Shown here piece by piece: positions 49,301 through 61,510 of a stretch of DNA of 64,000 nt. The notes under the pieces were generated by a model. That model worked only from the letters and a program-made list of their open reading frames with translations, was not told the origin of the DNA and did no database searches. The translations under genes and the position numbers were made by a program. Within the stretch, counting starts at the first letter, position 1; every line of letters begins with the position of its first letter. Source of the DNA: Antedon bifida (Eukaryota; Echinodermata; Crinoidea; Comatulida; Antedonidae); the NCBI GenBank assembly GCA_963402885.1, contig OY727097.1, positions 23,002,001-23,066,000 on the forward strand. The letters are read 5' to 3'.

Positions 49301-52300
49301 ACCTTCCATTATAAGTAATTAATACAGTACGTCAGTATGTTTCATTTAAACAAAAAATATCCAGGCTAGAAACTGTCGTAACTGTACATCAAACTCCATT
49401 ATTAGCTATTGTAACAACAACCTGCAGCAGAGGATCGGAAGAGGGTCAAGTTACAGGGTCGTTTATAACATCGTCATCAGCAGAGAGGAGGATCGGAGGA
49501 CACATAACACATGCTTGCCTGATCTTGTTGTTTTGTTTTTTTAGTCGTGCGCGATAATAAATTAGATAGTATTTAAATAAATGTTATTTTAGTTATAAAT
49601 AAAAATAAATTATAATTAACATTTTAGGGTTAGGAAATATGCAACACTTTATTTAATAAAAGTTCAACTTCACTAAATTGAAGGAAAGGGACAGTTCAGA
49701 GAGAGTATCCATCCGCGGATCATAAACATGTGGATATAAACACACTGGGCGAATGAATTACGAATGGAGTGATCCGTCTCGATTTCCGTTGGAAAAAAAA
49801 AAGATCGTACTTGTATTCTATTATTTTGACATTTACAGTATTTAAACAGTCCATATTATCCCATAGAGTACTAAATAAGCGTAATATTTCATTTAAACGC
49901 AATTTTAAAACGAAACATCGTTCATTATTATAGCCTAGTAAACAAACATAGTTCAGACAGTAGAGTAGTACTGCGCGATACACACACGACACGTGGGTAA
50001 ACAGCAGCTACACGGCGAAAACTGACGTATCGAGGAAATACCTGTATCCTTCTTAGGCTATACCAGTACCACATTATTTCACATTTTCACGTCATGTACA
50101 TCGTATTTAACGCTTGTACACAGTATGGATTATCATACAGTACTACCACTAACTAGGCCTATAAGTACTATATAGTCGTATTTTCCATCAACTAAATATT
50201 TCAATGCAAAATACTGTTTTTCTGGCAATTAATTGAAATAAACCTGGCAACACATTCTCATATTTTATCTATAAACTATTCGTATGACTCTATTAGCATT
50301 ATGACAAGCCAAATATACATTTTAATATTGGATTAGCCATATTTAAATTTTGTTTCATGTGTTTTGTTTGTATTTGTTTGTATTTTCCTGGCAACACAAA
50401 ACCTAGTTACATAATTTACCCCAGATTTTTTTATGTGATTATTGCATAGATTCCAACTGTCCCAATTTCAGCGGGATTGTCCCGTTTTTTTATGCTCTGT
50501 CCCGCTGTCCCGCCAAACCCTTGAATTGTCCCACTTTCAAAATATTTTATGATGAAAAAAAAATAATGAAATAATATTTTGAAAACTACCAAGATTGAAT
50601 GTCGATATGCCGAATTATTAGGTGAATCGGTGAATTTTATATGAACTAAAAGTACAGACGATTACACGACGATTGGATTACGATTGTTATTTTTAGATTT
50701 AATTATATTTTGTACCGAAATTCAATTAAAAGGGGCAGTGAAAATCCACTAAATATGGCCATTTTCAACCGGGAAAAGTAAATTGGATCGTACTTGGGAG
50801 CCACTCTGACCAGGGAGGTAGCAATGTCGTATTCGGTTGGGTTGGGACTTTTACCATTGAGTATTATCAAAGAATATATATCACAAGAATGAGTATTCCG
50901 CGATTTTTGCATGAGAAATTTGTAACAGAGAGCTCCAGAGAGTGATGTATACATACTAAATAAGACTTGATTTAATAGATATTATACATGTCACATTAAA
51001 TAGAATTATGATAATATATTTTGCAATTGTAAACTATTTTATAATACATATTTATTAACAAACTAGTGTACATTCACTTTTAAAGACAATTATTTACTAA
51101 CATGCTAAATTAGTTCACAAAAAAGGCCTAACACAGCAACACCAAAAATCAACGAATCGTTACTCAGCACGGCCTATTCTTTACCATTGCCGCGTACTAC
51201 TCTACGCCCAGTAAATTAAGTATTGTTTTTATGATATAAATTAGTATAAAATACATGTTATTAATAGGATAAAATGTTAAATTTCATTACATTTATTTGT
51301 TTTACCAGAAACAATTTAAATATAGGAATATTATTAAACTATCCTTCGTGAAAACGCGTAAACACCAACACGCCCGGTCACGCTATCGTAGCGCCCGGTT
51401 GATAAAACGAACTGTTTATACGGCAGTTTTTACTAAATAAATTGCATAAAACGAACAATTAAATATCCAAACAGCATTTAACATGATGTTGGCATGTAGT
51501 TGATAACATTTTTTATCATGAAAATACTACCGGTGGTCCAGCCTTTGATTAGTGAAACCGTCACAAAAAGTTGTATACATCCCAGATACATCCTCACTTA
51601 TGGCGGCGCCCTACCACATGGACAATATTACTGTTACAGGGAAAATCGCGGATTACTCATTCTTGTGATATATATTCTTTGGTATTATATAGTTTTTCCG
51701 TTGATTTACCTTTCCGTCCCTTTATTTTGTTGAGTATTTTGAGCGTTGAGATAGTTCTTAACGAAAAATCTTGGTTGTTAAAATATGCATTTGTGTGTGT
51801 CAAATGAATGACGTACGATCGTTTTTTCCATGGCCGGAAACGGACGTCGTCTAATATTTACTAAACTATAAACGTTCTGAAAGGCTACGTGCACGTGATT
51901 GAGCTGCGTATCGCGGTTGTCTGGCGGTGTACTTTGTACGAATCGTTCGCGTGAATATCATGTTACATCCAGGGACCAAAAATCGTATTTATTTTTCAGG
52001 TGAAAATCGGCAATTCATTTGCAAATTTACAGACACGTTTCACTCGACGTACACCCGAACCATAAAACCTTTCCTGGATACGGGCCTGATTACGCGAGTC
52101 ATAATAAGGTCTTCCATGTGACAACGGAAGAATATTAATCTGGCATAATATTTTTTTAAATTTTTTATTTTTATATTTAATAATTATAATTATGAGGCCT
52201 TGTCCGGAGGCATTTCTACACAGAACGAACGCGACCGCAGCTCCCCCCCCCCCCTCTCCGACCCCATTACTTTAACAAAATTCAATATGTCTCGCTTTTG

Positions 52301-55300
52301 AAAGTCCAGGGGTTGGAATGTCTGTTATTGTTGAAAAACCTATTGAATATAAAATTAAAAAACCTCATTGATATGAAAACACCACTTTGGAAGTTATAGG
52401 TACGTTTATGAGGTATACTTTTATTAAAAAAATATTTTTAAAAAACACCCCTTTTTAAAATAATATGGTATCAACCAAACTCCATTTTGTAAATTCTTTT
52501 TTCTACATTAAATGGAACTTATCAATACAAACAAAAACTGTATACTGTATTAAAGTATTTTTGGTTTGTACTTTTTCACTATAGAAAATCTGTGAAAAAT
52601 GGCAAAAACATCAAAATTTGGATAATTGACCGTTGTCATGGCAACGAAGGCTAAAAATTAAAATGAATGTTGTAGGTATGCTTTTTTTTATTGAAGTGTC
52701 TATTCATTAAATCGACTCATCTTTCAGACTATAGGCTAGGCAATCTATCAAAAATAACAGACCAAAGTGAAACAAATTGAAAACAGAGATTTTTTTTTTT
52801 AAATGGTCACATATGATGAGGAGATCAAAATTTGAGCATCACACTTCTGTCACTCATCCCGATGATATGCAAATTAGCTTAAATATGCAAATTAGGGTGA
52901 AATTACAGGGTTACCATATCTCAAAACTACTCGTCCGATAGAGTTAATTTTTTCATTGATTTATTCAGAATGTATATATATTTATATTTGCTCCAATGAA
53001 ACATTTTACGAACAAATGACCCTCGACCCCATTTCTCAATGTTTGCATACACAATGTGACTAAATATCTGTAGACTTTATTGTGCCCTCAAATGACCCAG
53101 ATATAGGTTCCTATCCAGAATAGAACTACTTTGTAATTCCCAAAATCACACCCAAACCCGAGAATCAAAATCCATAAAAAGAAAACTATAGAAAACATTG
53201 CAAGGTTAAAACAACAATCTCTTACCAGAGTCTGACAACAATCGGACTGTTTCCATTTCAGATTGACCATTAGTTTGTGATTCTACATTACCTATATGAG
53301 ATGAACAAAAATCCAGTGACTGATGATTAATCTATTACTGGGCTATAATTTAAAAGAAACTCATTAAATAGCAGTAATTCAGATATATATCAGTAGATAA
53401 CCAAAATTAAGGTAATATTAAAGTTCTATTAAAATAAAGTTTGGTGGATTAATTTGAAAAAACGTGTTGATTATTTAAACTATTTTTCAAATTACTTGTT
53501 GGTATGATAAAAGAGATAACAGAAAGTCAGCTACTGATCGTAACCCCAGTTCATTTATAATAACATGTTGAACAAAATTTGGGTAATTTCAATGACAATA
53601 AACTTTGAAGATACAGATATGTGTGCAAGTGCAATCAATGCCTGTATTGTTTTAGTTAGTAAAGTTTAAGTGTTATGTGTAACAATGAATTATTCTATTA
53701 TTCTATCAAACCATGTATACTTTTTTGTTGTTGCGCATTCTGGCGTTGTTTTTCATCATCCGCTCCCTACATCAGAATAATATCTCTTTGAATTACTAAT
53801 TTCTACTGGAGTATTGGCAACATGTCAAATATTATTTTTACCTAGAATGGGAAATGTACTGTGAAGCTTTGAAATACAATGTACAATTTCCGTGCCACGC
53901 CTTTAGGCAGTTATATTCAAGAGGATTAAGAATTAGGAAAATTTAACTACTGTATTCAGTAGTTTACTAAGGCTGAACAAATGAGAATTTTAAATTCGGA
54001 CTGGGCATGCGAAAACCCCAAAGCACGTCTGAGAGAAGAGAGTCTATGAAATGTATGCAAGCTAGTTTCTGTAAGACTTGTCCAATAAACATGTTTTGTT
54101 TTGGCTGTCAATAATCCCTTAGGGATCCCGAAATATGTACAGTAATAGTAATAGATTATATCTTTGTTCTGTGTAGTGTAGGCCACGGACTTAAACAAAT
54201 GAAAGTTGATTTATTGATTGATAAGCTATAAACTACAGAAGGAAAACTGAATTATAATCATGCTTTTAACAGTAATACCAGATTATAACAATAATAATTG
54301 TTGCTTACAACATTTGCATTGAAGTCTACGTCTAATGTAATCCCAACGCTCATCCGGGCAAAAATATTTCACTACACAAATTCCAATTACAAAACAAGTA
54401 CCAACAATTCCAAAGACTATAATGAAAAAGTTAATTATGTAAAATCATTCTTTTTAGGCTAATTTCATTATCTTTATTTTTTACACTTAATCCAGCATTA
54501 TTGCGAAGTTTGCTTGAAAAAAAGTTACATACCAGTACTTATTATTATGACTGCAACTGTATTATTATCTAAAATAAAAATGTAAATAAAAATATAGATA
54601 AACGTCAGACTAATTGTTACAAATTTGTTGAAAAAATAGTATGAAGAGGTGAACTCTTACAACAACTACTACTTACTACTTACAAAAATAAATTTAATAG
54701 ATGATAAACATAATCATAGTTAATTTATTTATTACACTCTTTATTCCTTTAAAAAATATGGTTAAGCTAAAGCGGCGTTCCACAACCTATGGGTCGCGAC
54801 CCAATTGATGGGTCGCGAAATTGTTCTGAAACTTTTTATCAATTATACACTGATCTATATGTGAAATGTTCTCAGTTTTGTAGAATTTACAACACTGATT
54901 ACATTTTACATCTACAGTTTTTCCCTATGTTGACGCACGGCGAGTGTACAATTAGGGACTTTACGAAACACGACGGAAGCCATAGGACGGTGCTCATGAA
55001 TAATTTATGCATGAGCTTTAACAAAGTGGGCGGAGCATAGCGTGAAGTTCCTGGGGTCACGGTCAAAAAAGGTTGCAGAACGCTGAGCTAAAGCATGGTT
55101 AAAGAAAGAACACCAAATTTCTGTATTAAAGGTTATCTATTAAATTATTTAACGGTATAAAGTACTCGCTGAATTCAAGTACAGACTAGACTAAAGTACA
55201 GTTTACTATGTAAAGTTTTGACTCTCAAGTCTGAATACCAATCACATTTAAGTTATAAATACGCCTCTTTAATTTTAAATGTAATTACCCTCTTTTATTA

Positions 55301-55823
55301 GTCTATTTGTGATGATTACGACTTTAAGGAAAAGAGTACATAACAAGTTAGTAAAAAATAATACATAATATAAATAATAAATAGGGCATGATTACTAAAC
55401 GCTTGGTGTGTTTTAGACAATTTAAAACACCCTGAAATTTGTTTTAATTAAATGCATTTTACTGTCTGAAAATAATAATCTTTCATCTTTGTGGTTAAAC
55501 ATTTGCGTGAACCATGCCTTTTGAAATGGAGATATCTCAGATATTATTCAAAAATAGGTTAACATTTTGGATTGTGCATTTGAGTAGTTAAAGAGTGTGT
55601 TTTAAAAACATGGAACAATTCTGAGACAAACACTAAGTACATCTTGGAAAGACACTGAAAATTGAAAAAAAAAAAACGCATTTTTATTAGTGTTATCACC
55701 AAAAATATAGGCCTACAGTACCATAGAATGTTTGAAACAAAAAGTAGTTTACTTACTCTCACTCTCAGTGTTACTCATAGTGGTCTGTTCAACAATAGTC
55801 ATTGATGTATTATAATCCATCAT
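43772..55823 (-). CDS. NACHT-LRR (NLR-like) protein, predicted membrane-anchored, four exons
   Basis: Proposed exons in transcript order: 55823-55757, 54416-54309, 53291-53226 and 46308-43772. All junctions are phase 1 with GT-AG borders, giving 925 aa. Residues 1-22 form a short tail with an N-glycosylation sequon (NTS). Residues 23-41 are a hydrophobic helix followed by basic residues (RRR) and cysteines (QCKCCN, 56, 58, 59) that could be palmitoylated, suggesting N-out/C-in topology. The NACHT NTPase has P-loop GDGGIGKST (155-163), Walker B LLIDGLDEL (234-242) and sensor ILTSR (264-268). From about 665 to the end is an array of ribonuclease-inhibitor-like LRRs. NACHT-LRR proteins are usually cytosolic innate sensors; the ligand is unknown. 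No death-fold domain is visible. The big exon is certain; linkage to the three small exons is inference from phase and order. Confidence 0.7.
46398..47417. mobile_element. piggyBac-like non-autonomous element
   Basis: Flanked on both sides by TTAA (46394-46397 and 47418-47421), the piggyBac target. The ends are CACTTTGACTGCCA and TGGCAGTCAAAGTG, exact inverted repeats. An inner copy of the motif (CGTGTTTGGCAGTCAAGCG, near 47355) and GAAAATCTTCG/GAAGATCTTCG words form subterminal repeats at the right. It is 1,020 bp with no transposase ORF. The middle contains AGGCCTAGGCCTAG words. Confidence 0.85.
47863..50424. mobile_element. Candidate DNA transposon with about 40-bp imperfect inverted ends
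   Basis: The left end CTGGGGTAATTTATAAGTCT continues to GTGTTGCCAGAAA. The right end reverse-complements to CTGGGGTAAATTATGTAACT and then GTGTTGCCAGGAAA. It is 2,562 bp. No transposase was recognised and no target duplication is clear. Another CTGGCAACAC word lies at 50244-50253, so the boundaries may be more complex. Confidence 0.5.
48215..48545. other. C-rich, strand-asymmetric island
   Basis: About 330 bases of plus-strand sequence are strongly C-rich and G-poor (for example CCCACCCCCTCCCCTTCCTC), in a region otherwise dominated by A and T. No open frame with recognisable content occurs. It lies inside the candidate TIR element. Confidence 0.6.
50868..50907. repeat. Inverted repeat, left arm
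   Basis: Forty bases that reverse-complement to 51642-51681 with one mismatch (core CGGAATACTCATTCTTGTGA against CGGATTACTCATTCTTGTGA). Weaker inverted similarity extends outward to TGTATACATC on both arms. It may be a fold-back element or two copies of a repeat in opposite orientation. Confidence 0.65.
51642..51681. repeat. Inverted repeat, right arm
   Basis: Partner of 50868-50907. The 0.73-kb spacer has no open frame of note. Confidence 0.65.
53226..53291 (-). CDS. NLR gene, predicted exon 3 (juxtamembrane linker)
   Basis: 66 bp, phase 1 in and out. It completes a Cys codon, then encodes NVESQTNGQSEMETVRLLSD and S, and splits a Glu codon with the main exon. The donor is GTAAGA. I chose the acceptor CATATAG (53293-53292); using the next AG downstream would create a stop after exon 2, which favours this choice. 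Confidence 0.55.
53292..54308 (-). other. NLR gene intron 2
   Basis: About 1 kb of AT-rich sequence. The minus-strand open frame at 53956-54198 has no domain and no fitting splice borders. Nothing else was recognised. Confidence 0.5.
54309..54416 (-). CDS. NLR gene, predicted exon 2 (transmembrane helix)
   Basis: 108 bp, phase 1 in and out, acceptor TTATAG and donor GTAAGC. It encodes (I)FGIVGTCFVIGICVVKYF, then CPDERWDYIRRRLQCKC. The hydrophobic run, followed by aromatic and basic residues and a Cys cluster, is the profile of a single-pass membrane anchor with a cytosolic, possibly palmitoylated, juxtamembrane part. Confidence 0.55.
54417..55756 (-). other. NLR gene intron 1
   Basis: About 1.3 kb, AT-rich, containing the hAT MITE at 54773-55085. 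No extra exon was recognised. Confidence 0.5.
54773..55085. mobile_element. hAT-type MITE with perfect 8-bp target duplication
   Basis: AGCTAAAG occurs immediately on both sides (54765-54772 and 55086-55093). The ends are CGGCGTTCCACAACC and GGTTGCAGAACGCTG, matching the CAGCGTTCNNCAACC ends of hAT MITEs. The left subterminal region has repeated GGGTCGCGA words. It is 313 bp. The open frame at 54789-55040 inside it is not a real gene. Confidence 0.88.
55757..55823 (-). CDS. NLR gene, predicted exon 1 (start)
   Basis: 67 bp encoding MMDYNTSMTIVEQTTMSNTE then SE, ending in phase 1 at a GTAAGT donor. An in-frame TAA lies nine bases before the first ATG, which fixes the start if the exon is real. 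It is Ser/Thr-rich with an NTS sequon. There is no signal peptide. Confidence 0.55.
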
Positions 55824-57434
55824 TAAGGCTTACTGTTCTATATTAATTGGCTCTAGTTCTGTTTCGCAGCTGTTTTTATTTCGACTTCCTTTTGACTCCA
55901 AACTTGTTAAGTAACTTATCGTGAATCCACACCTGAGAATTGGGCCTCATAAAGTACTTTAATGAAGAAGAAATGCATAAAAAGTAACAAATAAATCCTT
56001 TGAATTGATGATTTTACAGACTTGTTTCTCGCATACTGTTCATGAATTTCGCAAGTTCAACATTTTCATTTCTATGGAGCGCCAAAAGACCAACTATAAT
56101 AGAGGGTTAAAAACTCAGTGGAATGCGTCTACTTTTAATGCATCTATTATTAAAATACACTTTTAATTTCAAATAAACGGTTATCCGACGTTATACAAGA
56201 GAAAAGGTCTAGTACATTCTTTAAAACCATGTCAAGCACTTTTTTAAACCTTCTTACAGTTAATTACGAAAATACATAAAACAGAGAACTACAGTACTTA
56301 CAAAAATCAATGTAACTCGTACCCTTGTATCCTATGTACAGCATACATTCGATTTCAGATTAGTTGAGGGTTTTTAATGCTCACCTCTTCTCGAATCCTT
56401 ATTGAAAGAAAAGAACTACTGTTACTGATATTGTTTATTTATACAGTACGTCACTGCTGTATTTGTTATGCTTAATATTGTTATTCATTCCAATTATGTT
56501 CCACAGATGAGTGCACACTTTCTTCAATATATGCACAAAGAGCAATACTGGTTTTTACTGGTTTGAACAACAATGTAGTATTCGATTTTGTCCAAGGTGG
56601 GAATGGAATTTCAGTTCATCCAAAAATAACTGTACAAGCATAAAAACAATATGATAATATTACTTACAGTATATTTAAATAAATAAATAAAAAAATAAAA
56701 CTACTGTACACGCACATTGAGCTTAAGTATAAATAATGACATTTCTCTTTGTTCATATCATCAAACAAATCATCAAAATAATAATTGTTTGTTTGTTTTA
56801 TTTCGTTTACCACACACGTTTTAATAAAATGTAAGTTAAAATATATGAACGTCGACAATTATTATGCCATCCTATGACATGAATTAAATATGTTTACAGT
56901 GCTGAATTGTACCTATTTTGTAGCATACATCATATTACAGTATTTACGGAATACACTATATTATGTATGCAATGTTATATGCAATGTAGCATATATGAAA
57001 TTACGAGACCCATCTTTCAATCCACTTTTTAACAGGATGACTTCATCAAAGTGAAATACAAAGACAACAATTTTAGAAGATAATTATCTAAATAATTACA
57101 TTAATAAAAATTTGAAGAATTTTGGGCACGTACAAGTGAGATGCACTCTCTTTTAAATGCGATGAACATTTATAAAAGAGATGAATATCCGACTTTTTGA
57201 ATTCAACTGGACATATGACGACGTCATGACATCAGATAGACAAAATTTGTATGAATTCATATCTACAATTCAACGACATCCATAATAAGCTTTAATCACG
57301 TGGGTCACTTTTCATTCCGATGAACTATTGTTTGTTTGTTTGTTTTATTGGTTTATCCACACATTTTAATATAAAAATAATTACAAATTACAAATAAGAT
57401 AGACACATAACATAAAATTACAATAAACAAATAA
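55824..57434. other. Upstream region of the NLR gene up to the duplication border
   Basis: AT-rich. Contains a reversed Helentron-like fragment (about 56850-57320) bracketed by two similar LINE-tail-like segments (TGTTTGTTTGTTTTATT..., near 56787 and 57331). The second ends at the border of the large duplication. The NLR promoter is expected here but no motif stands out. Confidence 0.5.
56850..57320 (-). mobile_element. Helentron-like fragment, reverse orientation
   Basis: Reverse-complements to the 32460-32935 part of the Helentron-like unit: shared phrases include AATTATTATGCCATCCTATG, ATTACGAGACCCATCTTT and ATCACGTGGGTCACTTTTCA-like text. It lacks the CTAG terminus and is moderately diverged. 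Confidence 0.7.
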
Positions 57435-58628
57435 ATGTTTGCAAGGTACTGTATTCCTATAACTTCCAGGAAAAATATATTCTATTATTTACACAGAAAG
57501 GTTCCATGATCCAAAAACACGAATACTATCGTATTGTTGTATTCATTTTACTGTTGAAAGGAATTTGTACATCTGATACAATGCTGTACACGTAGTGTAC
57601 GCCTACCGATGTGTGATACAGTATTCACAATTACAAACCAATTAAAAATAACAAAACACAGATGATACAACCAGCAAGTAAGATACAGTATTCCAGAATC
57701 ACAATGACATCATTATCAAGAAATTAACTTTACTTATGTCTCCAATCCAATTCTCGAACATAAACGACAATTTTAAATAAATTAAACTTTGCAATATCAA
57801 GCTGAACAGAATTCCATATTGAATGTGTAAGACTCAGCTGTCCTGGGTTATACCATACTCAGTGAATAATACCATGTTTATGATACCATACACATAGACA
57901 ATAACAAAAGGCAGCGAAGCTATGAAAACAAAGGATTTATGAAATCTAGAAACTAACTGTAAATGCATTGATTGTGTGCGATATTCTGCGCATGACTTGC
58001 CCATTTCATGAGCCGTTGCCTTTGTACTTTTTAAATAACTTTTGTTTCCTGAAAGTTCTTTCTTTTTTATTGCCAGATGTCCTTCACAATCACACAGGAA
58101 TTCCATATTCCTTTTAATGAAATCTCAATTGTTTTAGAACATTGCTAAACTTTCACTTAACTAATAATACTAATAGCATTAACTGATTTTACCTAAAATT
58201 AAACAGATTGAAACATTAAGGACCACTGATTTCAGATAATTTTTTAACAATTAATTATTAATTGATAAAAAATGCCATTAATGATTAATCATTATGTTGT
58301 ACAGTGACCCAGATCATACTATATGTATAAATACAGTGTAAGATTTCCTAGTGATTATGAAATGTATTCACTGTAAAATTAATTATTATAGGAAAAGACT
58401 TTAACCATGCAGTGTATTTGTAAGAAATATGTCCTACTGTACACAATGTATTATAGGCATAATTTAATATAATAATTCATCTTCTACAGTATTTAAACAC
58501 TGTAGGAAACATAAAATGTGTAGTTTCCACTCGTGCCATGGTGTTGTGCAATCCTCATGAAACATCTGTATACTACTGTAAATTGTAATTGCGATATCAA
58601 AATTGCACTAACTATCCACAAAACAAAA

Positions 58629-59272
58629 CTAGAAAGCCACTCCGAGAGTGCATACCTCCGCCTACTGTAAAATTCTCCTACATAAGATTTCTCACTGGAA
58701 AAAATACATATTTGTGTGTGTCTTTTTAATGCTGTTTGTGATGTATGCTAATTTCACGACAAGCATGTGAAGCGAGTTTGGTGTAATGGTTATGTAACAA
58801 GCCTCTTAATTAACAATAGCTTCAGTTGACTAACAATAGAACAGCAACGCGAAAATAAAACGAGTGAATTTGAAAAGAAATAGGTTTTTTAAATTACTCA
58901 CATCAAAAAAGGTGCACATTAAATCAAATTATGTTTTAAAATTACAAATCACAAATTATAACTCTTGCCTCTTGTACAAAAATGTTTTTTGGACAAGTAG
59001 TTCTTGAGAAAATACAATTTCAGTTTACTTGTTACATTAAGACTGCTCGCCGGCTTTTAATTAACACTAGCAGGTCTGAAAAGTATACTAAAAAGTGGTC
59101 CAGAATTAGGACCATGGTCCCAAAATTTAATGGAATGGTCCTTGACCACATATCTATCTGTATATTCATTTTGGTAAAGATCTTGTAATTACTTTTTGAG
59201 TAATCCTGCTAACATTAACAAACAAACAGACAAACACACGCGATCGATTACATATACCTCCTTGGCGGAGGA
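58629..59272 (+). mobile_element. SINE with RTE-like ends, first of a pair (copy 2)
   Basis: Counterpart of 25397-26045. It keeps the full left end ACTCCGAGAGTGCATACCTC followed by CGCCTACTGTAAAATTC, which is shortened in copy 1. It lacks about 17 bases near 59058 that copy 1 has. Confidence 0.65.
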
Positions 59273-59683
59273 AAATTATATTAAATCAATAAACATTTTA
59301 TATTATATTTAATTTAAGGAAATGAATAATGGGTTCATTTTGTTTGACACAAACTACTAGTAGTACTAATAGTACTTGCATTAAAGAAAACCACTCCAGT
59401 CCAAAGTTCATCTATGAACTAGTAATAGTATTGGTCATTAAGAGATTTGAAAGTATTTGATAAGCCATTGATTTCCTAATGCCATTGTATCATGTTAAGT
59501 GAATGAACTGTTGTTTAGGATTAATTACTAAAAATATTGAAGAAACTGTTTAGGGTATAAAATTAGTGATCTTATGTTCTGAATAAGATCAAACACATTG
59601 TCCTGTTCACTGCTGCTGCCTTTTGATATAATGGTTAATTAATAAACGGTGGTTATTTTTTTCGCAGCAGAAATAGCACCGAA

Positions 59684-60247
59684 CTAGAGGGTACTCCGAG
59701 AGTACAAACCTCCGCCTACTGTAAAATTCCCTAAATATTTTTTTTTTACATTTTTTTTTATTAGTTCTAAGTGTAAATCTGTTAACTGCACACTACAAAG
59801 TTGTGGATGACAGTGTGGTGTAATGGTTATGTATCCAGCCTCTCACAGTTGAGATCGCTGGTTCAAGTCCCACTGAGGTTTTTTTTTTTTATTATTTTTT
59901 TATTTCTTTTTTTTTTAGTTTTTTGTGGACCTTGATCTTTGACCCTGACCCTTCAAAATTTAACCACAATTATATGATGTGTCATTGATCATTGTGGCTA
60001 AGTTTGGTGAGAATCGGATAAAAACTGTGGTCTCTAGGCAGTAAAATAGTTTTTTGTTAGTTGTGACCTTGACCTATGATCTTTTCCCCTCAAATTCGAA
60101 CTCGTCCAAGCTTTTGGGGCATAGATCATTGTTGCCAAATTTGGTGAGAATCGGATAAAAACTGTGGCCTCCAGGCTGTTCACAGACACACAAACACACA
60201 CACACACAAACATACAGGGATGAAAACATAACCTCCTTGGCGGAGGT
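59684..60247 (+). mobile_element. tRNA-headed SINE with RTE-like ends, second of a pair (copy 2)
   Basis: Counterpart of 26454-27026, with the same A-box and B-box words and the same GGCGGAGG end. The T run after the B-box is shorter. Only a few substitutions separate the two. Confidence 0.7.
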
Positions 60248-61189
60248 AAAAATACATGGTGATCCGATTAAATGGCATTCTAATCTATTTCGGGTCACAT
60301 TTTGCTAAAGTAACATTGTTTCCTAATAGAATGAACAAAAACTTTTGTTCTGAACAATTCCAAGACCATACTCTATTCAATATCTAAAAAGTTATCAAGA
60401 TAGAATAAGGTCAAAGGTCAATTAGAGAATATTTCCAGTCACTATGTTTCAAAAACATTCATTAGGTGAAATATTCTATGGTCAAAGTTTCAAAGTGCAA
60501 TAAATGTTAATTTTGACAAAATGTTGTGCTTGTGAAGAGATACAAACATTTTTCTGATTGGGCAATACAAAAACAATGTTTTCAATCTTAGGATCAGTAG
60601 TCATACAGTACATGTGATGCAACTTTGACCAATCACATTACATGTTTCTAGTGCAAACTCAGTAAACAGTAATTACCTATAGACACTGATGATAGTGTTG
60701 GCCTATTTTTGTACTTTAATGGTATCAAAGGTTAACGATCTACAGTATGTCATCACAGTTAAGTGAAACACATTTGAAATTTATAATTTAATTAAGTAAC
60801 AATAAATAATTAAGCATGTTTATTAAAACAGAGCAAGTGAAAATGATGATGATGAAAATGGCATACAGTATTATATACTGTATTCAAGTCTTTGTCAACA
60901 TGGGAACTAAATTGAGAACATCTAGATTAAGCAAGTGTTAACACGAATGATGTTTTACTTTTAGAAGAATACAGTTCATGAATGAAAATGAAAATGTAAA
61001 AATTGTATTCTATTCCTTGAGGCGTATACAGTATTCAAACATACTGTACACTTCACCACAATAACATTCGATTTATACATGACCATATTCCTGAGATGAA
61101 TTATTTCGTCTAAAGATTTTTCTAATTGAAGGTAAAAAAACATCCAAATTTACTGTAGTACTTTACACTTTGTAAACTACTGTTTTAAA

Positions 61190-61510
61190 AATATATTGTC
61201 CCCCTAAAAAAATAATACAAACACTTTTTTTTTAATATGCCATTTTAATGTCACAAAAACTAGATCGAAAAAATTTAATTCCTGACAAAAATGTAATTTA
61301 AACTAAAGCAAAAAATACTTAAATTGTCTGTCAGGCAATGGTTGTTGGTTAAAATTAACCGTTTCTTTTGTCTTTCTATAATAATTGAAATAAATATTTT
61401 TTTTTTTTTTCAGAAGTGAATAACTTTATTAAAACTGCAAAATGCAATATTCAAAGTCTAATTTTATTAATCTTTATTTTCAGGTTTTTTGGGGACAATA
61501 CAGTACATCT
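61190..61510. mobile_element. TA-type MITE with TTGTCCCCC ends (copy 2)
   Basis: Counterpart of 27961-28269. The two copies differ by several indels inside the element, more than in the flanking DNA. Confidence 0.6.

Larger units (their letters stand above)
46309..53225 (-). other. Long intron of the NLR gene (6.9 kb)
   Basis: Holds a piggyBac-like element (46398-47417), a candidate 2.56-kb TIR element (47863-50424) with a C-rich island, and an inverted repeat pair (50868-50907 and 51642-51681). AT-rich DNA makes up the rest. No further in-phase exon with recognisable content was seen, although small exons could be missed. Confidence 0.5.

Noticed and set aside
54789-55040. 83-codon open frame as a small gene
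   Set aside because: It lies entirely inside a hAT MITE with perfect target duplications and has no domain.
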